This document shows positions 17,614 to 25,789 of a stretch of 64,000 nucleotides of DNA, piece after piece. The stretch's first letter is position 1. Every line of letters begins with the position of its first letter. The notes beneath the pieces were generated by a model. The model ran no database searches and had not been told where the DNA came from. It saw only the letters and a program-made list of their open reading frames with translations. Source of the DNA: Microbacterium sp. W4I4 (GTDB lineage: Bacteria; Actinomycetota; Actinomycetes; Actinomycetales; Microbacteriaceae); NCBI RefSeq assembly GCF_030816235.1, contig NZ_JAUSXT010000001.1:930001-994000 (forward strand). The letters run 5' to 3'. Both the position numbers and the translations under genes were made by a program.

Positions 17614-18915
17614 TCAGTACCAGATGCTGACGAAGGGTGCGGGATCGGTGTGCAGTGCATGGCTCAGCGCCGACACCGCATCCGCTTCCCCGTTGACGCG
17701 TCCCGCGGCCGCGAGCTGACTCAACGGCACTCCCCCGGCGTACACGGTCGACAACTCCGCCACGCCCAGAGTCACATCCGCGGCAGCGGTCGTCTCCTCG
17801 ACGGATGCCGCGCCCGAGGCGTCCACGCGGACGCGCCAGGCGCCGTCGGCGAACCCGTAGGGGTCGGTGACGCGCAGGACCACGTCCGCTGGTCCCGCGA
17901 AACGACGTCCCCGCAGGGCGGCCGGCACGTCCAGCAGCCGCAGCCAGCCGTGATCGTGCAGGGCGACCTCGACCGAGCGCTGGTCTGCCACGAGGTGCAG
18001 GATGGGATCGTCTGTGGGGCGCAATGCGGACTCCACCCGGTCGACCAGGTCATGGTTCACGGCGAAGCCCCACAGCGCGCGCTGCGCCTCGTCCGTCTCC
18101 GCCACCAGGTGGCGGATCGTCATCGTGCTGTGGTGGGAGTTCGGAGGCTCCTGCAAGCTGAAGGACATCGCACCGCGCAGCCTGCCGTCGGCATCCAGGT
18201 AGCGGATGCCGCGCACGGCCGCGTCCGTCTTGGCGCCGTCCGCGGTGATCCCCGCCAGGCCGAGCCAGCGGCGACTCCATCCGGGGATCTGCCCGGTGCG
18301 CGCGGATCGCGCCCTCTCATGCACGGCGTCGAGGTCGATCGCGAGCAGCGCCTTGTCCACGTACTCCAGCCGACCGGGAGCGGCGGGCGCCGCCCATCCG
18401 GCCGTCCGGGTGTCGACGACGACTCGAGCGGCCTGGATCGCCGGGCCGAAGCCGTAGCGTCCGTAGATGGTCGCCTCGGTGACCGTGAGCCCCGCCATCG
18501 GGATCCCGGCCGAAGCCGCCGCGCGCAGCTCGCCCTCGAGCAGTCCGCGGGCGATCCCGCGGCGTCGGTGGGTCGCCGAGACGGTGACCATGCTGATGGC
18601 CCACATGGGGATGCTGCCGCCGGGCACGGTCATGTCCGCCACCCAGGAGTTCACGGTGCCGACGGGAAGCTCGTCGGCCTCCGCGCCCTGCGGATACACA
18701 CCGACATTGCGTCGTTCGGCCCAGGTGGCCCGCATCTCGGTGATCTCCGCGAACGTGGGCTCGGCACCGAGGAAGCCGCGCTGGGTGGCGCGGGCGAATC
18801 GGGCCGACTCGTCCTCGTCCGAGATGTCGACGACGCGGTACTCGTACCCGCCGTCCTTCAGCCTCTCCGCGGAGGTCGCGTCTGCGGGTACTGTGCGCGC
18901 GTCTGTCGAAGTCAC
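17614..18915 (-). CDS. Eis-like GNAT acetyltransferase with SCP2-type C-terminal domain
   Basis: This 433-residue protein has the Eis architecture: an N-terminal GNAT domain with the acetyl-CoA loop RRRGIARGLLEG (near residue 125), a second degenerate GNAT fold, and a C-terminal sterol-carrier-like domain ending in an aromatic residue (FVSIWY), whose carboxylate serves as catalytic base in Eis. Family members acetylate aminoglycosides and other amines at several positions; the natural substrate is unknown. The GTG at 18915 lies six bases after TAGTCT. It sits just downstream of rsrA on the same strand, but its own leaderless promoter argues for separate transcription. Confidence 0.85.
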   Translation of the reverse strand: MTSTDARTVPADATSAERLKDGGYEYRVVDISDEDESARFARATQRGFLGAEPTFAEITEMRATWAERRNVGVYPQGAEADELPVGTVNSWVADMTVPGGSIPMWAISMVTVSATHRRRGIARGLLEGELRAAASAGIPMAGLTVTEATIYGRYGFGPAIQAARVVVDTRTAGWAAPAAPGRLEYVDKALLAIDLDAVHERARSARTGQIPGWSRRWLGLAGITADGAKTDAAVRGIRYLDADGRLRGAMSFSLQEPPNSHHSTMTIRHLVAETDEAQRALWGFAVNHDLVDRVESALRPTDDPILHLVADQRSVEVALHDHGWLRLLDVPAALRGRRFAGPADVVLRVTDPYGFADGAWRVRVDASGAASVEETTAAADVTLGVAELSTVYAGGVPLSQLAAAGRVNGEADAVSALSHALHTDPAPFVSIWY

Positions 18916-18921
18916 CCGCCC

Positions 18922-18927
18922 AGACTA
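18922..18927 (-). promoter_or_regulatory. Leaderless -10 of the Eis-like gene
   Basis: TAGTCT (minus strand), GGGCGG, then the GTG at 18915. Confidence 0.65.
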
Positions 18928-18950
18928 CTCAGGGCGGGACGAGCGGGCGG

Positions 18951-19196
18951 TCAGTGGGACGAGGCCTGTGCGACCTTCAGTCGTGCGAAGACCTGCTCGC
19001 GCAGCTCTTCGGGTGCGGTCTCGCGGCACGCGCGCGCGATGACCTCGGTCAGTGTCGTGGCGACGAGCGCCTCGTCCTTGCAGGACTGGCAGTTCTCGAG
19101 GTGCTCGCGGATCTCGGTGTGCTCGGTGTTGCACACCTCGTTGCGGAGGTACTCCTCCAGGTCACGACGGGCCTTGTCACAGCCGCAGTCACTCAT
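18951..19196 (-). CDS. rsrA: Redox-sensing zinc anti-sigma factor
   Basis: This 81-residue ZAS-family protein has the zinc motif H32-x3-C36-x2-C39 ([10 protein letters not shown]) and further cysteines at positions 4, 6 and 22. In RsrA, oxidation forms a disulfide that ejects zinc and frees SigR. Its ATG overlaps the sigma-factor stop (ATGA), the standard arrangement of a sigma/anti-sigma pair made in balanced amounts. The protein should bind the sigma factor in the cytoplasm under reducing conditions. The assignment is firm from motif, size and neighbour. Confidence 0.92.
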   Translation of the reverse strand: MSDCGCDKARRDLEEYLRNEVCNTEHTEIREHLENCQSCKDEALVATTLTEVIARACRETAPEELREQVFARLKVAQASSH

Positions 19197-19786
19197 TTCT
19201 CGCTCCTCGATCTGGCGCCGGCGATCCCTCGCTCGGCGGCATAGTCCGCCAGCAGCTCCCGCAGCATCCGCCTGCCCCTGTGCAGACGGCTCATGACGGT
19301 GCCGATGGGTGTCTTCATGATGTCGGCGATCTCCTGGTAGGAGAATCCCTCGACGTCGGCGAGGTACACGGCCAGACGGAAGTCCTCCGGCACCTCCTGC
19401 AGTGCATCCTTGACGACGGATGCGGGCATGCGATCGATCGCCTCGGCCTCGGCCGAGCGGCTGTGCGTGGCGGTGGTGGATTCCGCCCCGCCCATCTGCC
19501 AGTCCTCGAGCTCGTCGATCGTGCCCTGGTACGGCTCGCGCTGCCGCTTGCGATAGATGTTGATGTATGTGTTGGTGAGGATGCGGTACAGCCACGCCTT
19601 GAGGTTGGTGCCCTGCGAGAACGACGACCATGCCGCGAACGCCTTCACGAAGGTCTCCTGCACCAGGTCAGCGGCGTCGGCCGGGTTGCGCGTCATGCGC
19701 ATGGCCGCCGCGTAGAGCTGATCCATGAAGGGGATCGCCTGCTCCTCGAAATCGCGTCGAGGATCGCCGGATACTGTGTCGTCCAT
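19193..19786 (-). CDS. sigR: ECF sigma factor of the SigR/SigH thiol-stress type
   Basis: This roughly 197-residue ECF sigma factor has region 2 ([26 protein letters not shown], from about residue 25) and region 4 ([30 protein letters not shown]), closely matching actinobacterial SigR/SigH, which induce thioredoxin and other thiol-redox genes. TAGACT at 19795-19800 fixes the start to ATG 19786 (8-base gap) or GTG 19789 (5-base gap). The frame stays open for 25 codons upstream, but that would place the promoter inside the gene. It is cotranscribed with rsrA and divergent from aroA. I see no GGAAT/GTT autoregulatory promoter. Confidence 0.92.
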   Translation of the reverse strand: MDDTVSGDPRRDFEEQAIPFMDQLYAAAMRMTRNPADAADLVQETFVKAFAAWSSFSQGTNLKAWLYRILTNTYINIYRKRQREPYQGTIDELEDWQMGGAESTTATHSRSAEAEAIDRMPASVVKDALQEVPEDFRLAVYLADVEGFSYQEIADIMKTPIGTVMSRLHRGRRMLRELLADYAAERGIAGARSRSEK

Positions 19787-19794
19787 CACCGGCC

Positions 19795-19800
19795 AGTCTA
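19795..19800 (-). promoter_or_regulatory. Leaderless or near-leaderless -10 of sigR-rsrA
   Basis: TAGACT (minus strand), five bases before GTG 19789 and eight before ATG 19786. Confidence 0.6.
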
Positions 19801-19896
19801 GGCGGGCGAGTGGGTCGGCACTGGATATGTCTCTCTCACGGCGTATCAGCGTCGCCTGCATCGGTCACCTCCCTCTCCGCGTGTCGCGGGCTTCAC

Positions 19897-19902
19897 TAGG
19901 CT
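19897..19902 (+). promoter_or_regulatory. Leaderless -10 of aroA
   Basis: TAGGCT followed by eight bases and the ATG at 19911. Confidence 0.55.
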
Positions 19903-19910
19903 AAGAACCG

Positions 19911-21236
19911 ATGAGCACTCAACGGTATTCCCCTTCCCCGCCTCGGGGTGCGTACATCGCACCGGGCAGCGACCTGCCCGTGCACGCCTCCGTGAGCATT
20001 CCGGGCTCGAAATCCCTCACGAATCGCGAGCTGATGATCGCCGCGATCGCAGACGGCCCTGGTCTCCTCGTGCGACCGCTGCACTCCGATGACTCCCGCC
20101 GCATGGTCGAGGCGCTTCGTCAGCTCGGCGTCGGCATCGAGGAGGTGCCGTCCGATGGCGAGTTCGGTCCCGACCTACGGGTCACGCCCGCTCCCCTGCA
20201 CGGCGGGGTGACGATCCACTGCGGTCAGGCCGGCACGGTGATGCGCTTCATCGCCCCTCTGGCCGGTCTCGCCTCCGACGACGTGCACGTGACGGCGGAC
20301 GCGAACGCGCTGCACCGCCCCATGGGTGCGCTGATCACCGGACTGCGCGATCTGGGCGTCGACGTCGACGACGAGGGCACCTGGTCGCTGCCGTTCACCA
20401 TCCGCGGTCACGGCCGCATCCGCGGCGGACGTCTCGAGATCGACGCGTCCGACTCCAGTCAGTTCGTCTCGGGACTGCTGCTGGCGGCTCCCCGCTTCGA
20501 CGTCGGCCTGCACCTGGTGCACACCGGCGACCACCTGCCGAGCCTGCCGCACATCGACATGACCATCGAGTCGCTCAGCCGTCGTGGCATCCGCATCGAG
20601 CGCCCCGCGGTCGGCGAGTGGCTCGTCGAGGCCGGCGTCCCGCGCGCCAAGGACGTCGCCATCGAGCCGGATCTGTCCAATGCCGCGCCGTTCGTGGCGG
20701 CGGCGCTGGTCACCGGCGGTGAGGTAACCGTCGGCGGCTGGCCGCTGCACTCCACCCAGCCAGGCGCCCTGCTGCCCGACATCCTGCATGCCATGGGTGC
20801 GCACACGACTCGACACGGCGGTGCACTGACCGTCCGCGCCGGCGACGGCATCCGCGGTCTGGATCTCGATCTGTCGGCCGCGAGCGAGTTGACCCCGACG
20901 ATCGTCGGCCTGGCGGCGTTCGCCGACGCCCCGACCACGATCCGCGGCGTCGGCCACATCCGCACGCACGAGACCGATCGCATCGCCGCTCTGATCGGAA
21001 ACCTGCGGGCCCTCGGCGGCGAGGCCGAGGAGCTGCCGGACGGACTGCGCGTCATCCCGCGCACGCTGCACGGCGGCACGTGGCCCGCGCATCACGATCA
21101 CCGCATGGCGACCACGGGGGCTCTGATCGGCCTGCGCGTGCCCGGAGTCGAGATCGACGACATCGGCACGACGACCAAGACGCTGCCCGAGTTCACGATG
21201 CTGTGGGAGCGGATGCTGAGGGGCACCCGCGCGTGA
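19911..21236 (+). CDS. aroA: 5-enolpyruvylshikimate-3-phosphate synthase
   Basis: This 441-residue enzyme performs the sixth step of the shikimate pathway (shikimate-3-phosphate plus PEP to EPSP). Visible are SIPGSKSLTNRELMIAAIAD with the PEP/S3P-binding Lys and Arg, and HCGQAGTVMRFIAPLAG in the position of the glycine-rich loop, plus HHDHRMATTGALIGLR near the C-terminus. The loop reads GQAGTVMRF where class I enzymes read GNAGTAMR; this variant is common in actinobacteria. It opens an aroA-rsgA transcript (GTGA overlap), the same pairing seen next to sigR-rsrA in mycobacteria and streptomycetes. Confidence 0.95.
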   Translation: MSTQRYSPSPPRGAYIAPGSDLPVHASVSIPGSKSLTNRELMIAAIADGPGLLVRPLHSDDSRRMVEALRQLGVGIEEVPSDGEFGPDLRVTPAPLHGGVTIHCGQAGTVMRFIAPLAGLASDDVHVTADANALHRPMGALITGLRDLGVDVDDEGTWSLPFTIRGHGRIRGGRLEIDASDSSQFVSGLLLAAPRFDVGLHLVHTGDHLPSLPHIDMTIESLSRRGIRIERPAVGEWLVEAGVPRAKDVAIEPDLSNAAPFVAAALVTGGEVTVGGWPLHSTQPGALLPDILHAMGAHTTRHGGALTVRAGDGIRGLDLDLSAASELTPTIVGLAAFADAPTTIRGVGHIRTHETDRIAALIGNLRALGGEAEELPDGLRVIPRTLHGGTWPAHHDHRMATTGALIGLRVPGVEIDDIGTTTKTLPEFTMLWERMLRGTRA

Positions 21237-22294
21237 GCTGGCTGGGCGACGACGATGAGCTCGACGACTTCGAGGAGTTCGACGAGGGCAGCATCCGCAC
21301 GCGTCCCAACCCGAAGGCCAACCGACCGCGCACCAAGCGCCGCCCGGCCCATGAGGACGCCCGCATCGGCCGGATCCTCGGCGTCGACCGCGGGCGCTAC
21401 AGCGTCCTGATCGACGAGGGCCGGACCGACGAGCGCATGGTGACGTCGACGAGGGCACGCGAGTTGCGGCGCACCCCGATCGTCACCGGCGATCTCGCGC
21501 GCGTGGTCGGCGACACCTCCGGAGACGAGGGCACGCTCTCCCGCATCGTCGGACTCGTGGATCGCACCTCGCTGCTGCGCCGCAGCGCCGATGACACCGA
21601 CCAGGTCGAGCGGGTGATCGTCGCCAACGCCGATCAGATGCTCATCGTCGTCGCGGCGGCCGACCCCGAGCCGCGCACACGTCTCGTGGACCGCTACCTG
21701 GTCGCTGCGCTGGATGCCGGCATCCGCCCGCTCCTGGTCGTCACCAAGACCGATCTGGCCGATCCGGCGGCCTTCCTCTCGCACTTCGACGGTCTCGACC
21801 TCACGGTGTTCACGAGCGCTCGCGGGCAGATGCCGGTGGACGAGATCGGCGCAGAGCTGATCGGACGCTCGACGGTCTTCGTGGGACACTCCGGCGTGGG
21901 CAAGTCGACCCTGGTGAATGCTCTCGTCCCGGGCGCAGGGCGCGCCACAGGCCACGTCAACGAGGTCACCGGGCGCGGACGTCACACCTCCTCCTCCACG
22001 GTCTCCCTGCGCTACACGACGCCGAACGGCAGCGGCTGGGTCATCGACACACCCGGGGTGCGGTCGTTCGGTCTCGGACACGTCGATCCCGCCAACATCC
22101 TCGCCGCCTACACGGAACTCGCAGAGATCGCCGAGGAATGTCCGCGCGGGTGCACGCACTTGCCGGATGCCGAGGACTGCGCCCTCAACGAGGCCGCCGC
22201 CGCAGGGCGGCTGAGCGACACCGGGAAGGACCGTCTTGAGTCGCTGCAGCGCCTGCTCACGACCTTCGGAGACTCGCCGCGATCCGGCGGATAG
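21233..22294 (+). CDS. rsgA: Ribosome small-subunit maturation GTPase RsgA
   Basis: This 353-residue circularly permuted GTPase assists late 30S assembly. An acidic tail (DDELDDFEEFDEG) and an OB-fold precede the GTPase domain, whose motifs appear in permuted order: VVTKTDL (G4), GHSGVGKST (G1) and DTPGVRSFG (G3). The C-terminal zinc site is ECPRGCTHLPDAEDC. The GTG start overlaps the aroA stop by GTGA. The acidic N-terminal extension is typical of actinobacterial homologues. Confidence 0.95.
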   Translation: MSWLGDDDELDDFEEFDEGSIRTRPNPKANRPRTKRRPAHEDARIGRILGVDRGRYSVLIDEGRTDERMVTSTRARELRRTPIVTGDLARVVGDTSGDEGTLSRIVGLVDRTSLLRRSADDTDQVERVIVANADQMLIVVAAADPEPRTRLVDRYLVAALDAGIRPLLVVTKTDLADPAAFLSHFDGLDLTVFTSARGQMPVDEIGAELIGRSTVFVGHSGVGKSTLVNALVPGAGRATGHVNEVTGRGRHTSSSTVSLRYTTPNGSGWVIDTPGVRSFGLGHVDPANILAAYTELAEIAEECPRGCTHLPDAEDCALNEAAAAGRLSDTGKDRLESLQRLLTTFGDSPRSGG

Positions 22295-22297
22295 GCT
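22292..22297 (+). promoter_or_regulatory. Leaderless -10 of bcp
   Basis: TAGGCT, GAGCGA, then the GTG at 22304. The box overlaps the last codons of rsgA. Confidence 0.65.
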
Positions 22298-22303
22298 GAG
22301 CGA

Positions 22304-22780
22304 GTGACCACCATGCGCCTGGAACCCGGTACCCCTGCTCCCGACTTCACCCTCTCCGATCAGGACGGCTCCCGCGTCTCGCTGGCGGATCTGCGCGGCC
22401 GGAAGGTCATCCTGTACTTCTATCCCGCCGCGATGACCCCGGGCTGCACCACGCAGGCCTGCGACTTCCGCGACAGCATCTCCTCGCTGCAGGGCGCCGG
22501 CTACACCGTGATCGGCGTCTCCCGCGACGAGCCGGCCAAGCTGCGCGAGTTCCGCGAGCGCGACGCACTGACCTTCGAGCTGCTCAGCGATCCCGATCAC
22601 GCCGTGCACACGGCCTACGGCGTCTGGGGCGAGAAGATGAACTACGGCAAGGTCATCGAGGGTGTGATCCGCTCGACTTTCGTCATCGACGAGCAGGGCG
22701 TGATCGAGCTCGCCCAGTACAACGTCAAGGCCACCGGCCATGTGGCGCGACTGCGCAAGACCCTCGGCATCGACGCCTGA
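22304..22780 (+). CDS. bcp: Thioredoxin-dependent peroxiredoxin, Bcp/PrxQ type
   Basis: This 158-residue peroxiredoxin reduces H2O2 and organic hydroperoxides. The active site MTPGCTTQACDFRD shows the peroxidatic Cys48 and the resolving Cys53 five residues later, the atypical two-Cys PrxQ arrangement. It begins ten bases after rsgA with its own leaderless promoter and converges on a small membrane-protein gene. With sigR-rsrA close by it fits a peroxide/thiol-stress neighbourhood. Confidence 0.94.
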   Translation: MTTMRLEPGTPAPDFTLSDQDGSRVSLADLRGRKVILYFYPAAMTPGCTTQACDFRDSISSLQGAGYTVIGVSRDEPAKLREFRERDALTFELLSDPDHAVHTAYGVWGEKMNYGKVIEGVIRSTFVIDEQGVIELAQYNVKATGHVARLRKTLGIDA

Positions 22781-22789
22781 CGCGCGTCG

Positions 22790-23200
22790 TCAGTCGTCGT
22801 CGCGCTCGGGCCTGTGAAGACGGGGGTCCGATGCACCGTCGCGGCGGGTGGCAGCGATCAGCAGCGCCAGTCCGACGACGCCTGCGCCGCCGACCACCAG
22901 CGCGAACAGCCACGGCGTGGGCTGGATGCTGAGGGACGCCAATGCGAGGGCGATGGCGAGCACCTGGAAGAGGATGCCGCCTGAGCGGGCCCAGGACGCA
23001 CGGCGCAGCGTTCCGAAGGCGAAGGCGAACAGGGCCGCCGCGCCGATCAGCGTCAGCACGATCAGCGCCACCCCACTGGCCGGCGACGACGCGTCTCCGG
23101 AGCCGAGAGCGAACAGTTCGACGAGGGTGATCACCGCCAGTGCCGCGCCTTCGAGAGCAAGGACTCCGGCCGCGAAAGCGGCAGGTCCGGAACGGCGCAT
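22790..23200 (-). CDS. Small four-helix membrane protein, function unknown
   Basis: This 136-residue protein has about four hydrophobic segments (starting FAAGVLALEGAALAVITLVE), short charged loops and a basic/acidic C-terminal tail (RRDGASDPRLHRPERDDD). I chose the ATG at 23200 because GGGAGGA lies nine bases upstream; the open frame continues further but runs through the whiB1 promoter region. I do not recognise a functional family; similar proteins are common next to actinobacterial housekeeping genes. It is divergent from whiB1. Confidence 0.6.
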   Translation of the reverse strand: MRRSGPAAFAAGVLALEGAALAVITLVELFALGSGDASSPASGVALIVLTLIGAAALFAFAFGTLRRASWARSGGILFQVLAIALALASLSIQPTPWLFALVVGGAGVVGLALLIAATRRDGASDPRLHRPERDDD

Positions 23201-23245
23201 GCGCGCACTCCTCCCAAGAGTTGTCAGAAAACCCTTGATTTCAGA

Positions 23246-23260
23246 TTGTTTCTGTAACAA
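23246..23260. promoter_or_regulatory. Inverted repeat TTGTT-N5-AACAA upstream of whiB1
   Basis: This perfect 5+5 inverted repeat lies in an unusually AT-rich stretch (about 23221-23273) between the membrane-protein gene and whiB1, roughly 145 bases before the WhiB start. It is a candidate regulator site; no Crp-type TGTGA-N6-TCACA site is visible. Confidence 0.4.
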
Positions 23261-23405
23261 ACTAGTAAAAGCCATGTGCTCCCACATCGGAGTGGGGCGG
23301 GTCAATCGCCCGCAAGACCAGGGTAGCGGAATCCCGATCCGTCCCCGAACTCGAGTGCCGCATCTGCGGCCGCCCACACCGAACACATCACTCTGAGGAG
23401 CCTCA

Positions 23406-23654
23406 ATGGACTGGCGCGATAAAGCGGCCTGCCTGACCGTCGACCCCGAACTGTTCTTCCCCGTCGGGAACACCGGTCCGGCCGTCGATCAGATCGAGAA
23501 GGCGAAGGCCGTCTGCGCCACCTGCACCGTCACGGAGATCTGCCTGCAGTACGCCCTGGAGTCCGGCCAGGACTCGGGCGTGTGGGGCGGGCTCTCGGAG
23601 GACGAGCGCCGCGCTCTCAAGCGTCGTGCGGCTCGCGCGCGCCGCGCCGGCTGA
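23406..23654 (+). CDS. whiB1: WhiB1-type iron-sulfur transcription factor
   Basis: This 82-residue Wbl protein has the four [4Fe-4S]-binding cysteines at positions 9, 37, 40 and 46, the turn GVWGG (58-62), and a basic C-terminal tail (RRALKRRAARARRAG) that contacts DNA. MDWRDKAACLTVDPELFFPVG matches WhiB1, an essential, NO-sensitive regulator that binds the primary sigma factor. GAGGAGCCTC supplies the ribosome site. The long 205-base AT-rich upstream region is distinct from the leaderless genes around it and suggests complex control. Confidence 0.93.
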   Translation: MDWRDKAACLTVDPELFFPVGNTGPAVDQIEKAKAVCATCTVTEICLQYALESGQDSGVWGGLSEDERRALKRRAARARRAG

Positions 23655-23667
23655 CACCGACCTGAAC

Positions 23668-23707
23668 GAAGAGGCGCCGGCGGGGATCTCCCCGCCGGCG
23701 CCTCTTC
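23668..23707. terminator. Bidirectional terminator between whiB1 and pdtaS
   Basis: A perfect 18-bp stem (23668-23685 with 23690-23707) closes an ATCT loop between convergent genes. Confidence 0.8.
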
Positions 23708-23716
23708 GCATCCGTG

Positions 23717-25189
23717 TCAGGCCGTGATCCACCGCATCGGGATGTCGATGGTCACCTCGGTGCCCTCGCCTTCGCGGCCCTTCCATTCGATGGTGCCGCT
23801 GAGCTCGCCTTGGATCAGGGTCCGCACGATCTGGGTGCCCAGTCCCTGGCCCACCCTGCCGTCGACGAGACCGTGGCCGGTGTCGATCACCTTCACCCGC
23901 AGCTGCTCCGACGTGCGGACGGCTTCGATGCGCACGATGCCCTCCCGGCCCGCCAGGCCGTGCTCGACCGCATTGGTCACCACTTCGGTGAGCGCGAGGG
24001 CGAGCGGAGTCGCGTACTCGCTCGGGAGAACCCCGAAGCGTCCCTCCAACTGCGTGCGTGCTCGCGTGTTGGGCGCTGCGGCGACCTCGGCGACGAGCTT
24101 GAGCACCCGATCGAAGACCTCGTCGAAGTCGACGGTCTGCGACAGTCCGCTGGCGAGCGTGTCGTGCACGACCGCGATGGCCTCCACCCGACGCATCGCC
24201 TGGGTCAGTGCCTCGCGCGCCTCATCGGAGTGGGTGCGGCGCGCCTGGATGCGCAGCAGCGACCCGACGGTCTGCAGGTTGTTCTTGACGCGGTGGTGGA
24301 TCTCGCGGATCGTGGCGTCCTTGGTGATCAGCTCCTGCTCCTGATGCCGGAGCTCGGACACGTCCCGGCAGAGGACGATCGCACCGATCCGGGTGCCATG
24401 GTCCTTCAGCGGGATGGCGCGCAGAGACACGGTCACGCCGCGCGCCTCCATATCGGTGCGCCAAGGAGCACGTCCGGTCACGACGACCGGCAGCGACTCG
24501 TCCACCTGCCGCGAGGGCGGGATGATCCTGGTGGTCACTTCGGCGAGGGACTCCCCCTCCAGCTCGTCATCGAAGCCCATCCGGTTGAAGGCGGACAGCG
24601 CGTTCGGGCTGGCGAAGGTGGTGATACCGTCGACGTCCAGTCGAATCAGTCCGTCCGATGCGCGGGGAGCGCCACGACGAGGTGCGGTGGGAGCTGCGAG
24701 GTCGGGGAACTCGCCCGAGGTGATCATGCGGAACAGGTCGCTCGCGCACTCGTCGAAGCTGATCTGCTGGCGCGACGGCATCCGCGCCTCGCCGAGGTTC
24801 GTGTGCCGGGTCAGGACGCCCAGGATGACCCGGTCCCCCTGGTTGCGCATGATCGGCACCGCACGGACCCTGGTCGGTATCTCCTCGAACCAGTCCGGTG
24901 AGGAGGAATCGACGATCGCGCCGGACTCGAACGCGGACTGCACCTGCGTGCGCCACTGGGGCCGCACCTTCTCGCCGACGATGTCGCGGTAGAAGAGCGT
25001 GGCCGCACCGCTGGGTCGGGAATGCGTCACGGCGACGAACGAGCCGTCGGAGGTCTGGATCCACATCACGATGTCTGCCGAGGCGAGGTCGGCGAGCAGC
25101 TGACCGTCACCGGCGAGTCGGTGGAGCCATTCCACGTCGGCGTCGGTCAGGATGCCTTGGGCGTGGACGAGATCACTGAGCGTTGACAC
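23717..25189 (-). CDS. pdtaS: PdtaS-type sensor histidine kinase
   Basis: This 490-residue cytosolic kinase has a GAF-like domain (about 30-155), a PAS domain (about 180-285) and a HisKA_2/HATPase module with phospho-acceptor EIHHRVKNNLQTVGSLL (His298/299), followed by N- and G-boxes (ALTEVVTNAVEHG, GLGTQIV). It matches mycobacterial PdtaS, which phosphorylates the RNA-binding antiterminator PdtaR and responds to NO and copper; no pdtaR gene is adjacent. TAGGCT six bases before the GTG at 25189 defines a leaderless start. Confidence 0.88.
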   Translation of the reverse strand: MSTLSDLVHAQGILTDADVEWLHRLAGDGQLLADLASADIVMWIQTSDGSFVAVTHSRPSGAATLFYRDIVGEKVRPQWRTQVQSAFESGAIVDSSSPDWFEEIPTRVRAVPIMRNQGDRVILGVLTRHTNLGEARMPSRQQISFDECASDLFRMITSGEFPDLAAPTAPRRGAPRASDGLIRLDVDGITTFASPNALSAFNRMGFDDELEGESLAEVTTRIIPPSRQVDESLPVVVTGRAPWRTDMEARGVTVSLRAIPLKDHGTRIGAIVLCRDVSELRHQEQELITKDATIREIHHRVKNNLQTVGSLLRIQARRTHSDEAREALTQAMRRVEAIAVVHDTLASGLSQTVDFDEVFDRVLKLVAEVAAAPNTRARTQLEGRFGVLPSEYATPLALALTEVVTNAVEHGLAGREGIVRIEAVRTSEQLRVKVIDTGHGLVDGRVGQGLGTQIVRTLIQGELSGTIEWKGREGEGTEVTIDIPMRWITA

Positions 25190-25195
25190 TCGTTC

Positions 25196-25201
25196 AGCCT
25201 A
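25196..25201 (-). promoter_or_regulatory. Leaderless -10 of pdtaS
   Basis: TAGGCT (minus strand), GAACGA, then the GTG at 25189. Confidence 0.65.
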
Positions 25202-25238
25202 CTGGGGTCGATCGTGTGGTCGCGGAGACCCGTCGCCC

Positions 25239-25634
25239 TCAGAGAACCGCGAACGAGCTGGCCCGCCACCTGCTGTCGAGCCCTTCCAGGCGGATCGCGA
25301 CGGCCCGTGTGCGGCCCGGTCCCGCCACGACGACGACCGCCTCGACGATGCCGTCGGCGGGTGCGCTCTCCCGGATCGAGAGGATCTCGAATGTCGGCCT
25401 GGTGGGAGCGACGCCGCGCGCACTGCGGGCACGGGCGGAGAGGTTGGCCCGTGCGGCAAGCGCGCGGAAGGCGTCCTCGCTGAGCCAGCGCGCCAGCTGC
25501 TCGACGTCACGGACGCCCGCGAGCACCTCGAGAGCTCCTTGCGTGAGACTCCGCAGCAGCGGGATCGGGTCGGGCAGCTGCGCAGCCGAGGTGGGCTGCG
25601 GCTCGAAGTACTCACTCGACGTCGTCGTCATCAT
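25239..25634 (-). CDS. Rv3235-family protein
   Basis: This 131-residue protein matches the actinobacterial Rv3235 family: a variable N-terminus, then a helical region ending in ARARSARG, then PTFEILSIRESAPADGIVEAVVVVAGPGRTRAVAIRLEGLDSRW, the conserved beta-rich C-terminal half. Function is unknown. In mycobacteria it lies close to secA, hpf, lpqB and mtrAB, all present in this window but about 16-30 kb away. A GGGGGG ribosome site lies seven bases before the first of two adjacent ATGs. Confidence 0.8.
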   Translation of the reverse strand: MMTTTSSEYFEPQPTSAAQLPDPIPLLRSLTQGALEVLAGVRDVEQLARWLSEDAFRALAARANLSARARSARGVAPTRPTFEILSIRESAPADGIVEAVVVVAGPGRTRAVAIRLEGLDSRWRASSFAVL

Positions 25635-25740
25635 CCGCGTTCCCCCCGGCCCGTGGCAGTTCATAGATAAAAGTGCGCGTAACGATTTCCCTTGCAGTGA
25701 ACCATGGCTCGGCGCGCGGAGAAACCCCCTTTTTCGGATC

Positions 25741-25782
25741 TGTGGATAACTTCCCCGCCGGATGCCGCCCCTCGCCTACCCT
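25741..25782 (+). promoter_or_regulatory. 12-mer TGTGGATAACTT plus leaderless -10
   Basis: TGTGGATAACTT at 25741-25752 contains a perfect DnaA-box 9-mer. It begins exactly 36 bases before the -10 TACCCT (25777-25782), which is seven bases before the GTG at 25790. The same 12-mer occurs at the same distance in the promoter at 26744. Confidence 0.55.
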
Positions 25783-25789
25783 CGGAAAG

